64,000 nt of DNA from Aphanomyces cochlioides (Eukaryota; Oomycota; Saprolegniomycetes; Saprolegniales; Verrucalvaceae): assembly GCA_019828595.1 (NCBI GenBank), contig JAHQRK010000012.1, positions 310,001 to 374,000 of the forward strand. The letters run 5' to 3'. The notes under the pieces are model-generated. The model saw nothing but the letters and a program-made list of their open reading frames with translations. It ran no database searches and was not told the DNA's origin. A program made the translations under genes and the position numbers. Positions 11,651 through 23,069 of the stretch are shown in pieces; the stretch's first letter is position 1, and each line of letters opens with the position of its first letter.

Positions 11651-13136
11651 CACAATGCGATCTTCTTTCCTGTCTTTGAGGTTCTTGCACTGCTGGAATC
11701 GCCGCTGTTATGCGCGTCAATGATGCTAAATTTTCAAAATGAGTCAGATAAGTTAAAACCCAAGGAATGAGTTTTTTATTAAAACCAAGTTTAGAAACCC
11801 CTGCACCCCCAACTTCACATTTCAAACTGAATTCAGCTCACTGTCAATCCAATGAATGCACGAAGACTTGGACTCAACGTTGTCTGAGCGAAGGACATTC
11901 CACATCTGACCTTATCTTTCATTTCTGCAAACTTGGCATGAGTTTTTAGCCTGAACTACTGTGTACAATACAAGTGGAAGGAGATTGAATCCTCCGCTGC
12001 GAGTCCGAACCCGCAACGACCGTTCGTTTCCACTTCACGGTATCTCTGCCATCACTGGAAGTTGCTCATTCTACCAACAAACACCTCCGACTACTCCAAA
12101 GCAGTTGATCCTTTCTTTCGCTCTTCCGCCAAACGACACCTGAACTTGATCCATATATTATTCACGCCTTATCAAACCTAGAGCAAACGATTTTCTTGAA
12201 TTAGCGTGAAATGCAGGTAAAGCAGCATGTAAATGATGCACGTAATACATTCCATCATAAACTTTTGATATCTTCAGAGTGCTCTTCTAGCAAGTTGGAA
12301 GCACCCAACGACGAAAAATTCACCTTGGATGTTGTTGGCTAGAAGACGTTAATTATATCAACTATACGTTTTTTGCATAAAAGCGCGTCAATGTCATCGT
12401 GCAAGCTATTCGTACTGTAATTGTGACGAAGATTCGCAGGAGGAAGAGGAGGAAGAGCCTGCTGAAAGGCTCAGTCCAGACTGTGATTTAAAGCGGCTGT
12501 ACAGTACACGTCTGGTGGTCGATATAAAATGAGGTTCAACGACAGGCACAATCGAGAATCCTCCTTCAATTTTTTTACACCAGCAGCTGGCCGAACAAAA
12601 CTTGAAGCATCTCAGCATTCCGCATCGCACTCGAAATGGCACTCGTGGCATTTTTGCTGCCTGCTCATCAAAATTACTCCAAGATATTTAACATTTGAGG
12701 TATTGAGCTGTGGCAACAACGCTGGGAGATGGCTTGGATAATAAGTATATCGACACCTTGATATTTCCTCTCGATCAATGCATTCTTGAAAGGAATCTGG
12801 GGGAATGTTGCCCCAGTCATGCTTTTCATGCGCTCAGTTGGTCGTCTACATATTATGACAACCCATTTGAGGATTTCGATTGATGAATCTCTTCGTCTCC
12901 TTGATATCTCACGATTCCAATGACCTTTCTTTGGGTTGCATCTAGGCAAATGAAACTTGACCCGTTGTTTCAAGCGATAAACTCTAAGCGCCGTAGTGCA
13001 ATTGTGCGATTTACCCAAGCTATCAAAGTCTATTGATCTCAATTACCTCGTCGAAGTAAGAATGAAGAATCTGAATTGTTCAAGGCATTGATGAATAACC
13101 CGCTGGCTATCATTGCCATCAAAGGGGAGAACAGAC
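11651..13136. other. About 1.5 kb with no confident gene
   Basis: Several short ORFs occur, the longest on the minus strand at 12406-12651 (Ser-rich tail) and 12674-13042. None has a recognisable domain, and their possible splice joins are not consistent. A minus-strand start near 12148 (MDQVQVSFGG...) could begin a very small gene but cannot be completed convincingly. The stretch also contains the 3' flank of the PDI gene and the promoter of the PX gene. Confidence 0.5.
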
Positions 13137-14677
13137 TTAGAGCTCAGTATGCTCGTAGTTGAAAGGAGTCGTGACGGGGCGAAAGGTTTGAAGTCCGTCG
13201 AGAACTTGGGAAAGAAACTTTTCAAGCTTGGCCGTGTCTTGAATATTGTCCACATCTGCGTAATTAATTGGAAACAATGCATGACGAACGAATCGATCGT
13301 CGTACCTGCAATGCGAATTTGGCGGCCACGTTTGAATACGATGCAGCGATCAGTTTCACTTTGTGGCAGCTCCAGCCACACATGCAAGCGAGAAATGAAC
13401 TTTGTGTTCTGGGCATCCACCGAAAAGAAAGCAAGAGGATCTCGGCGGAATTGTTTGGCAACTGCTTTCAAATCCAACGAAGAAGCTGAGGCCGACGACG
13501 GTGGAATACACACGACGCTCAAGGTAGATGATTTTTCGAGACAAGCTTGTTCAAACGTCGATTCATCGATTTGATGCAATGCAATCGGCGGTTTCTTCTT
13601 TGGCGACGTGTCTTCAGGTGGAGGGAAGCTTGGAATCGGCGATGGATTCACCAAGGCTTTGAGCGACTACGAATCGTTCCAGTAAGAGAAATTATAACGC
13701 AAGCGATCACTTGTTTGATGAAGGCTAGTGCATCTTCCTTGATACGTTCTGCACGCGTCAACTTTGTCCAAGCGTATAGAGAGCCTTGGGCGACTAGAAC
13801 CAGTGGGCGATCTTCCTCTATGAGAGGTCAATCAAACCAAAAGTCAATGCTTTTCGCCGTACCAGTCAAACCAAAATGCTTGGCGACCTTTTCATCTTGT
13901 CCAGGAATAAAGCCAAAGCGAGCCTTTTCATGCTTAAGCAGAGGTTGTTGAAGAGAGTACCTTGGATTGATGTTGTTGTGAGAGTTCTTCCAACCATCTA
14001 GGCTACAGGTGTGCATTTAAGTTCTCAAATAAGCTCTCGTTGTCTTACGTTTCCCTTCTTGTTCTTGTTACGTCCCATCACAAGCACACTTGGCAGCTTG
14101 GAATCGAAAAATGCGTACATATCCGTGTATGTCAAGAGCGCAACAGTGTCAGCAAGACCAGCTTGTGGAGAACTTTGTACATACTGCACAATATCTGACG
14201 CTTGTCGACCGCCTCTGTATTCCTGAGGCTTCTTCTTGTCCTTGCCAAACTCTAGCCATTATGAAATGATCAAAGATCAAGCGAGGGAGCTGAGAGATTA
14301 CCCTTAATTGTTGGAAATCCAGTAATACCATATTGTTGAGCCAATTCTTCGTGCTTTGTGCAGTCAACAGCCCCCAATTTCGCCTATCACGAAACATTAA
14401 TATATGGTTCATGCTATTCACGTACTTTGCTCTTTAATTGCTTGGCAGCAGCCTTCCATTCAGGTTCCAGTTTCTTGCAATGTCCACACCTAACATCAAC
14501 TTTAGCAGAGAAAAATGGAAATGGGGTGGACCAATGTGCGTAGAACTCGACGAGCCAGTAATCCCCACTCTGTAGCACAAGCTGATTAAAATTCTTGGAT
14601 GTCAAATCGTGCACTTGAGCCACGCAGGCCCCCATGAAGAGAAACAGCGCCACAGCAACCATGATGATACCTTTCAT
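13137..14677 (-). CDS. Protein disulfide isomerase, P5/PDIA6-like, single visible CGHC site
   Basis: Start ATG at 14677 gives a signal peptide ([20 protein letters not shown]), then a thioredoxin fold with LVEFYAHW split by a 41-nt intron from [20 protein letters not shown]. The CGHC is the redox-active site. Later exons give the cis-proline region ([11 protein letters not shown]) and a redox-inactive thioredoxin-like domain ([20 protein letters not shown]). The protein ends in HTEL at the stop 13139-13137, a KDEL-type ER retrieval signal. With signal peptide plus HTEL, an ER-lumenal thiol-disulfide oxidoreductase is well supported. Only one CxxC pair was found, so it is either a single-domain-active PDI or a P5 relative. 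Introns are about 40 nt. It is transcribed away from PSMB2. Confidence 0.87.
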
Positions 14678-15118
14678 GATGGTCAAAAATGCAAATCCTG
14701 CAATTGAAAAGGAAAACCTGTCACATTTTATATATGCACTTTTTAGCCTCACAAAAGAAACGTCAACGTCTGATCCCTCACTTGCTTACGGACAAGAATC
14801 GAACAGACAAAATTTTTAGATTGAAATGTATAACGCCTCAATTTGCATCATCTCGCAGCCTCAATCGACGCTCTTTGCTCGACATACAAGTTGACTTGTT
14901 AATCTAATATCCTTGAAAAATCAATCAAACACGATGCCTTCTAAATTTGATATTCACGGTACTTTATAAAATAATAGTTTTGAAAATAACTATGTTTGTA
15001 ATTGAATATTATCTAGCAGAGAAGTGTATATATTTATTCATTAATAGAACTGTATAAAATAATATCTGCGGCTCTGAGATCTGGGGCTGCTGCAATTCTC
15101 CTTTTCGACGTGAACATC
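14678..15118. promoter_or_regulatory. Divergent intergenic region between PDI and PSMB2
   Basis: A 441-bp AT-rich gap between two divergent start codons; it should hold both promoters. No palindromic TATCCGGATA copy or other clear motif was seen. Confidence 0.4.
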
Positions 15119-15770
15119 ATGGAATCTCTCTTTGGCATTGTCGGCAAAGACTTCGTGATTGTCGGTGCGGATAGCAAAGTTGCACGATCTATTCTAGTGT
15201 ACAAAGATGATGAAGACAAGGTAATCGTTGATGGCATCAAGAGGTTTCATGAAGTGACAATGGTTTGATTAGATGCAAGCGCTCGACTCACACAAGATCA
15301 TTGCAGGCAGTGGACCACAATCGGATCGAGTTGAATTTTGCGAGTACATCCAGAAGAACATGAAGCTATATCAATTGACGAACGGCGTCACGTTGAACGG
15401 CCATGCAGCTGCCAACTTTGTACGTGGAGAATTGGCTCAAAGATTGCGAAAAGCTCCAGTCCAGCTCAATGTTCTTTTGGGGGCAGTTGATGTGGAAGGC
15501 GGCAACGACAAGAAAGTCTTGCCAAGCTTGTATTGGGTCGACTACTTTGGTGCTTTGACTAAGGTCAACTATGGCGCACAAGGCTATGGCGCGCACTTCT
15601 GTCTCTCGGTGTTCGATCGTGAGTGGAAGGAAAACTTGACAGTGGCGGAAGCAAAGACCATTTTGCAGCATTGCAACAACGAATTGAACGAACGCTTTTT
15701 GGTGCGCAGTGGCAAATGGCTCTACAAACTTATCGACGCCGATGGAATTCACGACTTGAATTTAGAATAG
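15119..15770 (+). CDS. PSMB2: 20S proteasome subunit beta type-2
   Basis: Exons 15119-15220 and 15273-15770 (52-nt intron) give 199 aa, close to the roughly 200 aa of PSMB2 elsewhere. The start MESLFGIVGKDFVIVGADSK matches the inactive beta-4/PSMB2 type, which has no propeptide and no catalytic Thr1. Other matching stretches are FCEYIQKNMKLYQLTNGVTL, AAANFVRGELAQRL, GYGAHFCLSVFDREW and the C-terminal LIDADGIHDLNLE. It is a structural, non-catalytic subunit of the 20S core beta ring. The stop lies 8 bp from the convergent DDX27 gene. Confidence 0.96.
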
Positions 15771-15778
15771 CTGCATTT

Positions 15779-18707
15779 CTACTTGCGACGATTGTATCGG
15801 GCTTTTGACTTGAACGAGTGGACACTTCGTTTGCCTTGCTTGCGTAGCGAAGTAATCTTCTCTTTGAATACAAATTCTCCATTCGCTTCCGCTTTCTTCT
15901 TCTTTGGAGCGGCATCGCGTTTCTCAGAGAGATCCTTGTCAAATCCACCCTTGGCCGCTTTACGCTGCATGGCCTTTTCCTTCTTCTGGCGCTTCATCTC
16001 ATGGATTTCGGCAATCGACGTCGACGCTGTTCCAATGACAGTGAGACAACAAAGCAAATCTATGCAATCGTACCGAGAGCTCGCTTGACTTCAATGGCTT
16101 TTCGCTTGGCACTCTTGGCGGCCCCAGCCACATGTTGAGCGGTGAAAACCTTTTTGTCTACAAAAATTTCGTCATTCTTGTCACATCTTTGCGTCATACT
16201 GCCAGAGTCATCAGCCCCTTCTAGTGCCTTCTCTTCGCGCTCTCGCAGTTCGGCAATCTTACGCTTCTTGTGGTTAAGTTTGACTTTTCGATCAGGCTTG
16301 TCGTCTTCGTCTTGGACAAACAGATTCGCCTTGCGATGCTCTTCAGCACGTTCCGCGACTTCCTTCTTTTCCTTTGCTGTCATAAACCACGTACGCGCCG
16401 GACGACTGGCAATTTCATCTTTGTGCCGCACAAGGTTAGTTGCACGAGTGGCATCTTTCTCAGCTTCACGAATGCGCTTTTCAATCGTCTCTTCCTTCAT
16501 GACACTCTTTACAACATCTTCCATACTTTCAATGCGCTTCTTCCACTGTGCAATCACTGCATCCGGTACGCTACGGCTCTACAATAAGGTTTCATTTCCG
16601 ACGAGCGATTGTTGTCACCCACCTTGACAAAGCCGTGGCAATGTCGAGCCACTTCCTTCATGATTAGACGGCGATTTTCTGACGTCAACGTAACAGCACG
16701 ACCATTTCGGCCCGCACGGGCCGTACGACCGACACGATGCACATAGGTAGTGACATCTTTGGGCATTTGGTAGTTGATCACAGCATGCACGCCTTCAATA
16801 TCAATACCACGGGCTGCAATATCAGTACAGAGCAAAATATCCACAGTGCCGTCGCGGAAACTTTGGAGAGCCTACAATGATTTGACTCAAACACACGCAA
16901 ACAAATTGGTTGTGCTTACTTCTAGACGTTCTTTCTGTGACAAATCGCCATGCATTTCAGCAGCTTTGATACCAGCAAGTCCGAAGACAATCATCATTCG
17001 GTGGGCGTGCTTCTTGGTTTCCATAAACACAATTGTCTAGGAGAAGAATAAGGACGTGAGCACGCGTGGACACTTACATTAGTTTTGAAGGTGCGCGTGC
17101 ACAGAGCAAGGAGAATGGCCTCACGATCATCTTCACGTTGAGGACGAATACGAACAAATTCTTGAACCAAATGCCGAGCCATGTCAAAAAGAGGATCTGT
17201 ACTAATGCGGACAGGCCGCTTCATGGACAGTTTAATGAGCTCGTCGACTTTGGACGTCATCGTAGCAGAGAAAAGCATCGTTTGGCGAGCGATCGGGCAA
17301 AATTTGACAAGTTCTTGCACTTCTTCTTGAAATCCCAATTCAAGTAAACGATCTGCTTCATCAAGAACCAAGATTTCCAAATCATCCAAGTGAATGCTCT
17401 ACAGATACGTCATAAAAGTCACCCCTAGACGTCCTACCTTGGAATTGCGCAAGTGATCAATCATACGACCTGGCGTGCAAATAACAACATCGGGGCAAGC
17501 ACGCAATTCGGCTTCCTGTTCACGGAGAGGAAGCCCACCGACAGCCAAAGCGCATGTGATATCACAGAATTTGCCCAACTGCTCCAACATGGACTGACAT
17601 TGCGTTGCCAATTCACGAACGGGGCAAATCACAAGCACACGAGTGGCGGCAACTCGGCGAGACCGAAATTGCAGACGTTCGAGAATCGGCAATAAAAAGG
17701 CGGCTGTCTTTCCCGACCCTGTCTGAGCACTGGCACAGATATCTTTTCCTGTCAGGGCTACAGGGATTGCACGTTGCTACGACAACGGCTTGAGCGAGCA
17801 ATAACTCAACTTTATCGTACCTGAATTGGCGTAGGTGTATCGAACCCAAGTGAGCTGACAGCTCGAAGGAGTGGACGAGAGAGTTTGAGATCACTGAACG
17901 ATTTGACTTCATCCAAGTGTGGAGCTTGAAACTCGGTTTCAAAAAAAGCTTCAGCTTTCTTTCGTTCGACCTCGTCTACAGCTTCAATAGCCTGAGTCTG
18001 CTTGCGTTCCTGAAGAGCTTGTTGCAGCTTATTTTCTTCGACAACGTCAGCAGACTCTTCGTCATCTTCGTCGTCTTCTTCGTCATCCTCCTCAGAATCT
18101 TCTTCGTTTTGAGCCTCGGCAACTTTATCATCAGCCTTTTCGATCCTTTTCTTTTCTTTTCGAGCTTCCTGGCGCTCTTTGCGCCTGGTTTCAATCTTCG
18201 TTTGCACGGTCGTTCGGTTGCTTTCACCGAATGCTCGACGTTCCATGTTATCGATGTGTGCAATAGCCTCTGCCGGAGATAAGCCATCACAACCTGCTTA
18301 TTTTTCACCACAACGTACTTGTGAAGTCCCATGAGCATCCTGTTGGTCCCTTTGAATGCAATATTATGCAGGCATTTCTCATCAACGTCATACCTTGAAG
18401 CTCGAGTCGTCGTCGAATTCAAAAGCATCCGAGATATCGTTCACGGCAGCTTTCTTCTTCTTTTCTTCTTTCTTGAGCAATTTCTTCTTTTGGTGCTATC
18501 CATGACGATGAAAACCTCGGTTGGATGGTTCATGACATACTTTGGAAATGACAGCTTCCTCCTCTGGTGTTTCTTCGTCGCTGCTTTCATCGAGACGAGT
18601 GACCTAAAGACGACAAAATCTAGAGCACTGCCATTGATGGCAAGACGTACTTCGTCGTCCGATTCAATAGTCATGAGGAGCGATCCGCTTGGGTCTTCGA
18701 GCGCCAT
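15779..18707 (-). CDS. DDX27: DEAD-box RNA helicase DDX27 / Drs1 (ribosome biogenesis)
   Basis: Multi-exon gene from ATG 18707 (MALEDPSGSLLMTIESDDE) to TAG 15781-15779. A long acidic/Lys-rich N-terminus comes first (SSDEETPEEEA; KKIEKADDKVAEAQNEEDSE). The helicase core follows: Q-motif region ALLRAVSSLGFDTPTPIQ, motif Ia CPVRELATQC, CTPGRMIDHL, motif II VLDEADRLLELGF, motif III LFSATMTSKV, then LLCTDIAARGIDIEGV and HRVGRTARAGRNGRAV (motifs V and VI). The C-terminus is Lys-rich (KSKARYNRRK). In yeast and animals Drs1/DDX27 acts in the nucleolus in 60S subunit assembly. Several introns of about 40-50 nt interrupt the core; each can be read with GT-AG ends, but not every junction was fixed. Confidence 0.95.
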
Positions 18708-18875
18708 GTCTGGTTGAAGCTCTATTTGAAAATGATTGGAAACTGCGGTATGATTGGTTGGCGGCCGCTCATATAATAGCTCGATTTATTTATTTATCTT
18801 GATGTTTGTATGTATTATTAAAATATGTGAGTTTCCTGTGTTAACATTAACACTTTCCTTTTTGCGCGCATCAAG

Positions 18876-19997
18876 ATGAGTCGTCCTGAACATGTGATGC
18901 CACCAGAGGTAGATGGACACATCAATCGTTATGTGTATCATTGTATATGCGAAATATAGCTCTTCTACAATGAGAAGGAAGCGGCCAAGTATAACTCAAG
19001 CTCGCGTATCATCAAAGTCCAGGTAGATATCTCATTGATTCCAATAGCATGGTGTTGATGCATGCAATTTCTCTAGAGCGATATCGCGGAGCGTGCGATT
19101 GAATTGCTGAATTTGCCCGCAGACAAGGAACATTTTATCTTGGATGTTGGATGTGGCAGCGGACTCAGTGGATGTATGTTAGCAAGATGGAACAACACAG
19201 GATGTGATTATTTTTGATTTAGTGGCGCTTCAAGAAGCAGGACATGCTTGGGTTGGTTGCGACATCAGGTATGCTGCTGAAATGAAATCGAGTTTGAATT
19301 GTAAATGATTATAGCAAGGATATGCTCGACATCGCGATCGAACGTGATAGCAGTGGTGATGTCTTTCTACAAGACATGGGCTGTGGTCTTCCATTCCGTC
19401 CGGGCATCTTTGATGGCTGTATCAGCATTTCTGCTGTCCAATGGCTTTGCTACTCCGACAAGAAGGAACACACAGCTCGCAAGCGTCTGATGCGTTTCTT
19501 TGGCTCGCTCTACACCTGCTTGAAACGTGGTGGTCGAGCAGTCATTCAATTGTACCCTGAGACTCCCGAGCAAATGGAAGAAATCTCATCGAGTGCGATG
19601 CGCTGTGGATTTTCCGGTGGTCTCGTTATCGATTACCCCAATAGTGCCAAAGCCAAGAAATATTATTTGTGTTTAATTGCTGGGCATGATCCATCGGCCA
19701 AAGTCAACTTGCCGAAAGCCCTTGTTGGAGACCCTGCCGCTGCAACATTCGAAGCGCGTCGTGAGAAAAATGTACGTTCATTTCATTGACATTATTCAAG
19801 GTTAAACGTTTCTTCCAGAAAAAAGGAAAACACCGAGAGTCACTCAAAAACAAGTAAGTATATCCACAGAGGGTCTGTTTGACTTTTCTTGTAACAGGGA
19901 CTGGGTCTTGGCCAAGAAAGAGCGGTACCGCAAGCAAGGCAAAGAAGTCAAGTCGGACAGTAAATTTACAGCTCGCCGTCGGGCGCGTGGTTTCTAA
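18876..19997 (+). CDS. BUD23: 18S rRNA (guanine-N7) methyltransferase BUD23
   Basis: Starts [11 protein letters not shown] (exon from 18876), then short exons giving [18 protein letters not shown], then [14 protein letters not shown] and the SAM-binding motif [13 protein letters not shown]. The main exon has [31 protein letters not shown] and [10 protein letters not shown]. The last exons end in a basic tail ([24 protein letters not shown]). This is the full BUD23/WBSCR22 pattern; the enzyme methylates 18S rRNA together with TRMT112 during 40S maturation. Seven or so exons are separated by very short introns. The TAA at 19995-19997 overlaps the stop codon of the convergent Stealth gene. Divergent from DDX27 across 168 bp: two ribosome-biogenesis genes sharing a promoter region. 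Confidence 0.95.
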
Positions 19998-21454
19998 ACT
20001 ACATCTTCTTTGGCCTGTTTCCTTGATGTAAATACTACCGCTTCGTAGAGGCCAAAAGCTAGGAGGCATCCAAAGAGCCATCCTGCACCTTGAACTGCAG
20101 CTTGAAAGAATGCGACGGCACAAGATGATGGCTTGACTACTCGGAGAATGGGGCTTGACTCGAGAGTCACTGAGTCTAATGCTTGTCCCAAGATGGATTT
20201 ATCCATAGTACAAGAGCCTTTTTCATCGTAGACTGACAATGGATTCGGTGGTGCATCCTGGTTCTTTTCAAATTCCGATGGAGTGGGCAAAAATTGTGGC
20301 AGGAACCAGTGAACATTGTCAGCAACTGCTATTTCAGAGTACTCGTCGTTGAGTGCAATGAGCTTGGAGGAATGTTCCTGGGCAAGAATGGATTGAAAAA
20401 TACGACGGACCACCTCCATGTTGTCATTGCGGAGGAGAACGAGTTGAAAGTTGGATACGTCGGACAAGGGCAGTAAATTCACGGGAATGCCCACTTCTTT
20501 GGTGCCTTGAGCCACCATGTAATAATGATGTAGCAAGGGTATGTTCAAATCGGTTCTGTTGCGGAATCGGCTGCTTAAAGTTTGGAGGAGTGGCTGGGAA
20601 AAGATTTGATGAAGGCGCTCAAATGCACGCCGGCTGTAAATAAATGGAGCATGCTTCAGGTAATGACGCTCTGAGCGTCCAAACTTCGCATCCATCACAG
20701 CTTGGGTATGCAAGACCGAAGACATCCAAATGCCGTGAGTTGGACTAGGGCCATCATGGGGGATTAGGTTGGGTTCACGAAAAACTTGAATCCCGCCATC
20801 GCACGAAAACAAATCGTGAGGTGTCATTGGGGCTGTGAAGATGTAGTCATCGTTGATTTGCATGAAGATGTCTGAGAGGCCAGGAATGCGATAGAGAAAC
20901 TGCTCAAGTACATTGGTGTTGAACGTCGGGAGGAATTCCTTGGCAGAACCTGGGAAGATACCGTCTTGATAAATCAATTGAATTCGAGGATGACTCATGT
21001 TGAGCCAGTGGGGAATATGTCCAGGCGTGACGATATAAATATTGCCTTCGTGCCACGGCATAAACTTTTCAAGAGATCGAATCGAGTACATGAGTTCGCC
21101 AATCTCGCGATCGCGCGATCCACCGATTGTCTTCGGTCCACCAAATGATTGTCGTGTTTCGCGGTAGCACGGCAGACTTCCGTTCACCCACGTGTACACG
21201 ATAGACATACGCTTCAGATTGTCAAAGTTGCGAATGCGGCACTTGCCGGGAAACGACTCTTGGGAATTGGTGATCGATCCGTAGCCTTGGACTTCATCCA
21301 AGATTACATTTGTCTCCCATCGATCGAGCCATGCCAGCAAGATCCACGTCGTCAAAAGGCCGCCGAGACACCACCACAAGCCATGTTGGTGGCGGAAGAA
21401 CACACGGATCCTCATCACAATCTCTTGCTTATCGAATTGAAATCTGGTCCCCAT
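19994..21454 (-). CDS. Stealth-family membrane protein (GlcNAc-1-phosphotransferase-like)
   Basis: Intronless, 486 aa. An N-terminal signal-anchor (GLWWCLGGLLTTWILLAWL, residues about 26-44) and a C-terminal hydrophobic segment (GAGWLFGCLLAFGLYEAVVF) flank a lumenal domain. The four Stealth conserved regions are visible: CR1 SIVYTWVNGSLPCY; CR2 REIGELMYSIRSLEKFMPW ... NIYIVTPGHIPHWLN; CR3 IPGLSDIFMQINDDYIFTAP; CR4 HAPFIYSRRAFERLH. The family includes the GNPTAB alpha/beta core and microbial hexose-1-phosphate transferases, so transfer of a sugar phosphate onto glycans in the Golgi is the best guess. N-glycosylation sequons are present (NGS, NMS, NRT). The stop at 19996-19994 overlaps the BUD23 stop by antisense. 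Confidence 0.9.
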   Translation of the reverse strand: MGTRFQFDKQEIVMRIRVFFRHQHGLWWCLGGLLTTWILLAWLDRWETNVILDEVQGYGSITNSQESFPGKCRIRNFDNLKRMSIVYTWVNGSLPCYRETRQSFGGPKTIGGSRDREIGELMYSIRSLEKFMPWHEGNIYIVTPGHIPHWLNMSHPRIQLIYQDGIFPGSAKEFLPTFNTNVLEQFLYRIPGLSDIFMQINDDYIFTAPMTPHDLFSCDGGIQVFREPNLIPHDGPSPTHGIWMSSVLHTQAVMDAKFGRSERHYLKHAPFIYSRRAFERLHQIFSQPLLQTLSSRFRNRTDLNIPLLHHYYMVAQGTKEVGIPVNLLPLSDVSNFQLVLLRNDNMEVVRRIFQSILAQEHSSKLIALNDEYSEIAVADNVHWFLPQFLPTPSEFEKNQDAPPNPLSVYDEKGSCTMDKSILGQALDSVTLESSPILRVVKPSSCAVAFFQAAVQGAGWLFGCLLAFGLYEAVVFTSRKQAKEDVV

Positions 21455-21673
21455 GAGACATCTTACGGGGGGAATGAGAAATGATGTCCAGGCAGACTTG
21501 CCGAAAAATTATTTCATAGAAAATATATTTTTGATGGTGTAAAAGAATAGATTATTTTGATCGCTCAATCCAAAAAATAGAATATTTAATTTTTGTGAAG
21601 CAACAAATAGATTATTTTACATTTACTCTTGAAATATGTATGCAAATTATTTTGACAAAGGCATCAATATTAT

Positions 21674-22054
21674 TTGCGGTTGGCGAAAATCCAACGCGGC
21701 GATGTCGCTGCGCTCAGCCGCGTTGAGCGTGCAAGTGCTGCACATCTACTCGACGATACGCGCGTTGACGTCGATGGCGATGTCGACGTGAATTTGTCGA
21801 AGCTGGACTATTTTGATCAGGCAAAGCGACGAAAGACTGACGACACGAAGGGCTACTTGAACCTCTAGTTTCTGTGTCCAACGTCAAATCTGTGTGAGAG
21901 GTTCTTCTCAAGAGCCAAGTACGCGCTTGGCGATCGACGTGGTCGTATTCTGCCTCGCAACTTCAAGATGCAAATGTTTCTTTGCGCCAACGACTCACTC
22001 TGGGACCTCAACATGATCGAGGACATTGTGAATCCCAAAAATGAGGAAAATTAA
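21674..22054 (+). pseudogene. hAT transposase C-terminal remnant
   Basis: An ORF to 21868 ends in KGYLNL followed by an in-frame TAG. The same frame then continues as FLCPTSNLCERFFSRAKYAL, DRRGRILPRNFKMQMFLCAN and SLWDLNMIEDIV to a TAA at 22052-22054. The P-T-S-N-x-x-C-E-R-x-F-S stretch plus the leucine-rich end is the hAT-family C-terminal dimerisation region. The RNase H core and BED finger are absent and one stop interrupts the frame, so this is a decayed fragment. AT-rich repeats and palindromes follow directly. Confidence 0.8.
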
Positions 22055-22113
22055 AAATAATTTGCATTTTAAAAGGGATGAATAAATTATCCTATTTTTG
22101 TATTGAAAAGAGG

Positions 22114-22200
22114 ATAAATTATTCTATTCTTTGTATGGGATAAATAAATGATGACCACCTCATTATTTATTTATCCCATACAAAGAATAGAATAATTTAT
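22114..22200. repeat. 36-bp perfect inverted repeat with 15-nt loop
   Basis: Arm 22114-22149 is exactly complementary to 22165-22200 (core TTTGTATGGGATAAATAAAT); the loop is 22150-22164. It lies 60 bp beyond the hAT remnant. The right part (22150-22200) is repeated directly at 22284-22334. Confidence 0.9.
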
Positions 22201-22202
22201 AT

Positions 22203-22245
22203 CTGTAAAGTCCGCACCTGGACAGTCCAGGTGCGGACTTTACAG
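22203..22245. repeat. 43-bp palindrome with 21-bp arms
   Basis: Arms 22203-22223 and 22225-22245 are perfect complements around the single base 22224. Each outward half reads CAGGTGCGGACTTTACAG. The CAG start resembles the first bases of hAT terminal inverted repeats, so this may be two abutting transposon ends (inference). Confidence 0.85.
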
Positions 22246-22283
22246 ACTTGCCGAAAATATGTTCTGTAATTTATTCTTCGTAT

Positions 22284-22334
22284 GATGACCACCTCATTAT
22301 TTATTTATCCCATACAAAGAATAGAATAATTTAT
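22284..22334. repeat. Direct copy of 22150-22200
   Basis: Fifty-one bases identical to 22150-22200, offset 134 bp, again followed by a CAGGTGCGGA palindrome. Together they look like a two-unit tandem array. Confidence 0.85.
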
Positions 22335-22339
22335 CCTCT

Positions 22340-22368
22340 CTCCGCACCTGGACTGTCCAGGTGCGGAG
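22340..22368. repeat. 29-bp palindrome with the same core as 22203-22245
   Basis: Arms of 14 bp (22340-22353 and 22355-22368) around T22354 share the core TCCGCACCTGGAC with the larger palindrome. The central base is T here and A there. Confidence 0.85.
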
Positions 22369-23069
22369 AAGGCAATTGTGTCCGTTCCTTAATATGTATC
22401 CGGATACGGTGGATTTATTACGGATAATGACGTTGGACCAAGATGGCGACAAAGCAACCCACTACCTTCAGCAGACAATGAGGGGGCATTGGGTCTTTGA
22501 GGTCCATTGCGATGAATGTCAGCACCTTAATGAGAGCTACGCATAGCGACCTCCGATTTGCAAAGGGCGGGAAGGGCGGGAGGTTCCATTATTCTTCCAC
22601 TAAAAGCTAGACTTCAAGCTGTTCGACAGGTGGTTGATTGTGCCCACGAATGTCTCTCATGATCTTGGACCAACTGTGATGAAATCTTGTCAACTTGTCA
22701 ACCTACACGGCCATATTGATGACTTATTATTTCCCCTCGATGGAGGGATGCATGCTTCTTCAGTGAAATATGATGGGGGCTCCTACGTGTGTTTCCCGCA
22801 TGGTTGTCCGTGGCGATCACGAAGTTATACGTCGAACTGTTTGTATTAGAGATGAAATCTGCCGCATTCTTGTGTACCCATTGACGAACAGGATTACTTC
22901 GATTCCAGATGATCAAGTGACAGCCTCTCTTTGTGACGTCTTGCAACCAAAAAGGATAAAGACCTTGAATAATGCAGATTACAAATTGAGTTCCAGTCAT
23001 TTCCGTGACTACCGGTAGCCTAGCGCGATCGAAAGCCTTGGCGAGGGCCCTGCAACCAATGCACTTTTC
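22369..23069. other. Region without an assignable gene, probably transposon debris
   Basis: Overlapping ORFs exist on both strands (for example 22770-23018 plus, 22698-23249 minus), but none carries a known domain or splices into a longer frame. It follows the hAT remnant and palindromes, so decayed element sequence is the simplest reading. A GTATCCGGATAC palindrome is at 22396-22407. Confidence 0.4.

Noticed and set aside
11990..12030. GGTTCGGACTC-like tRNA T-arm on the minus strand
   Set aside because: The stem does not close and no cloverleaf can be drawn.
12406..13042. Two minus-strand ORFs after the PDI gene
   Set aside because: The PDI stop at 13137 with an HTEL end is convincing, and these ORFs have no domain and no consistent joins.
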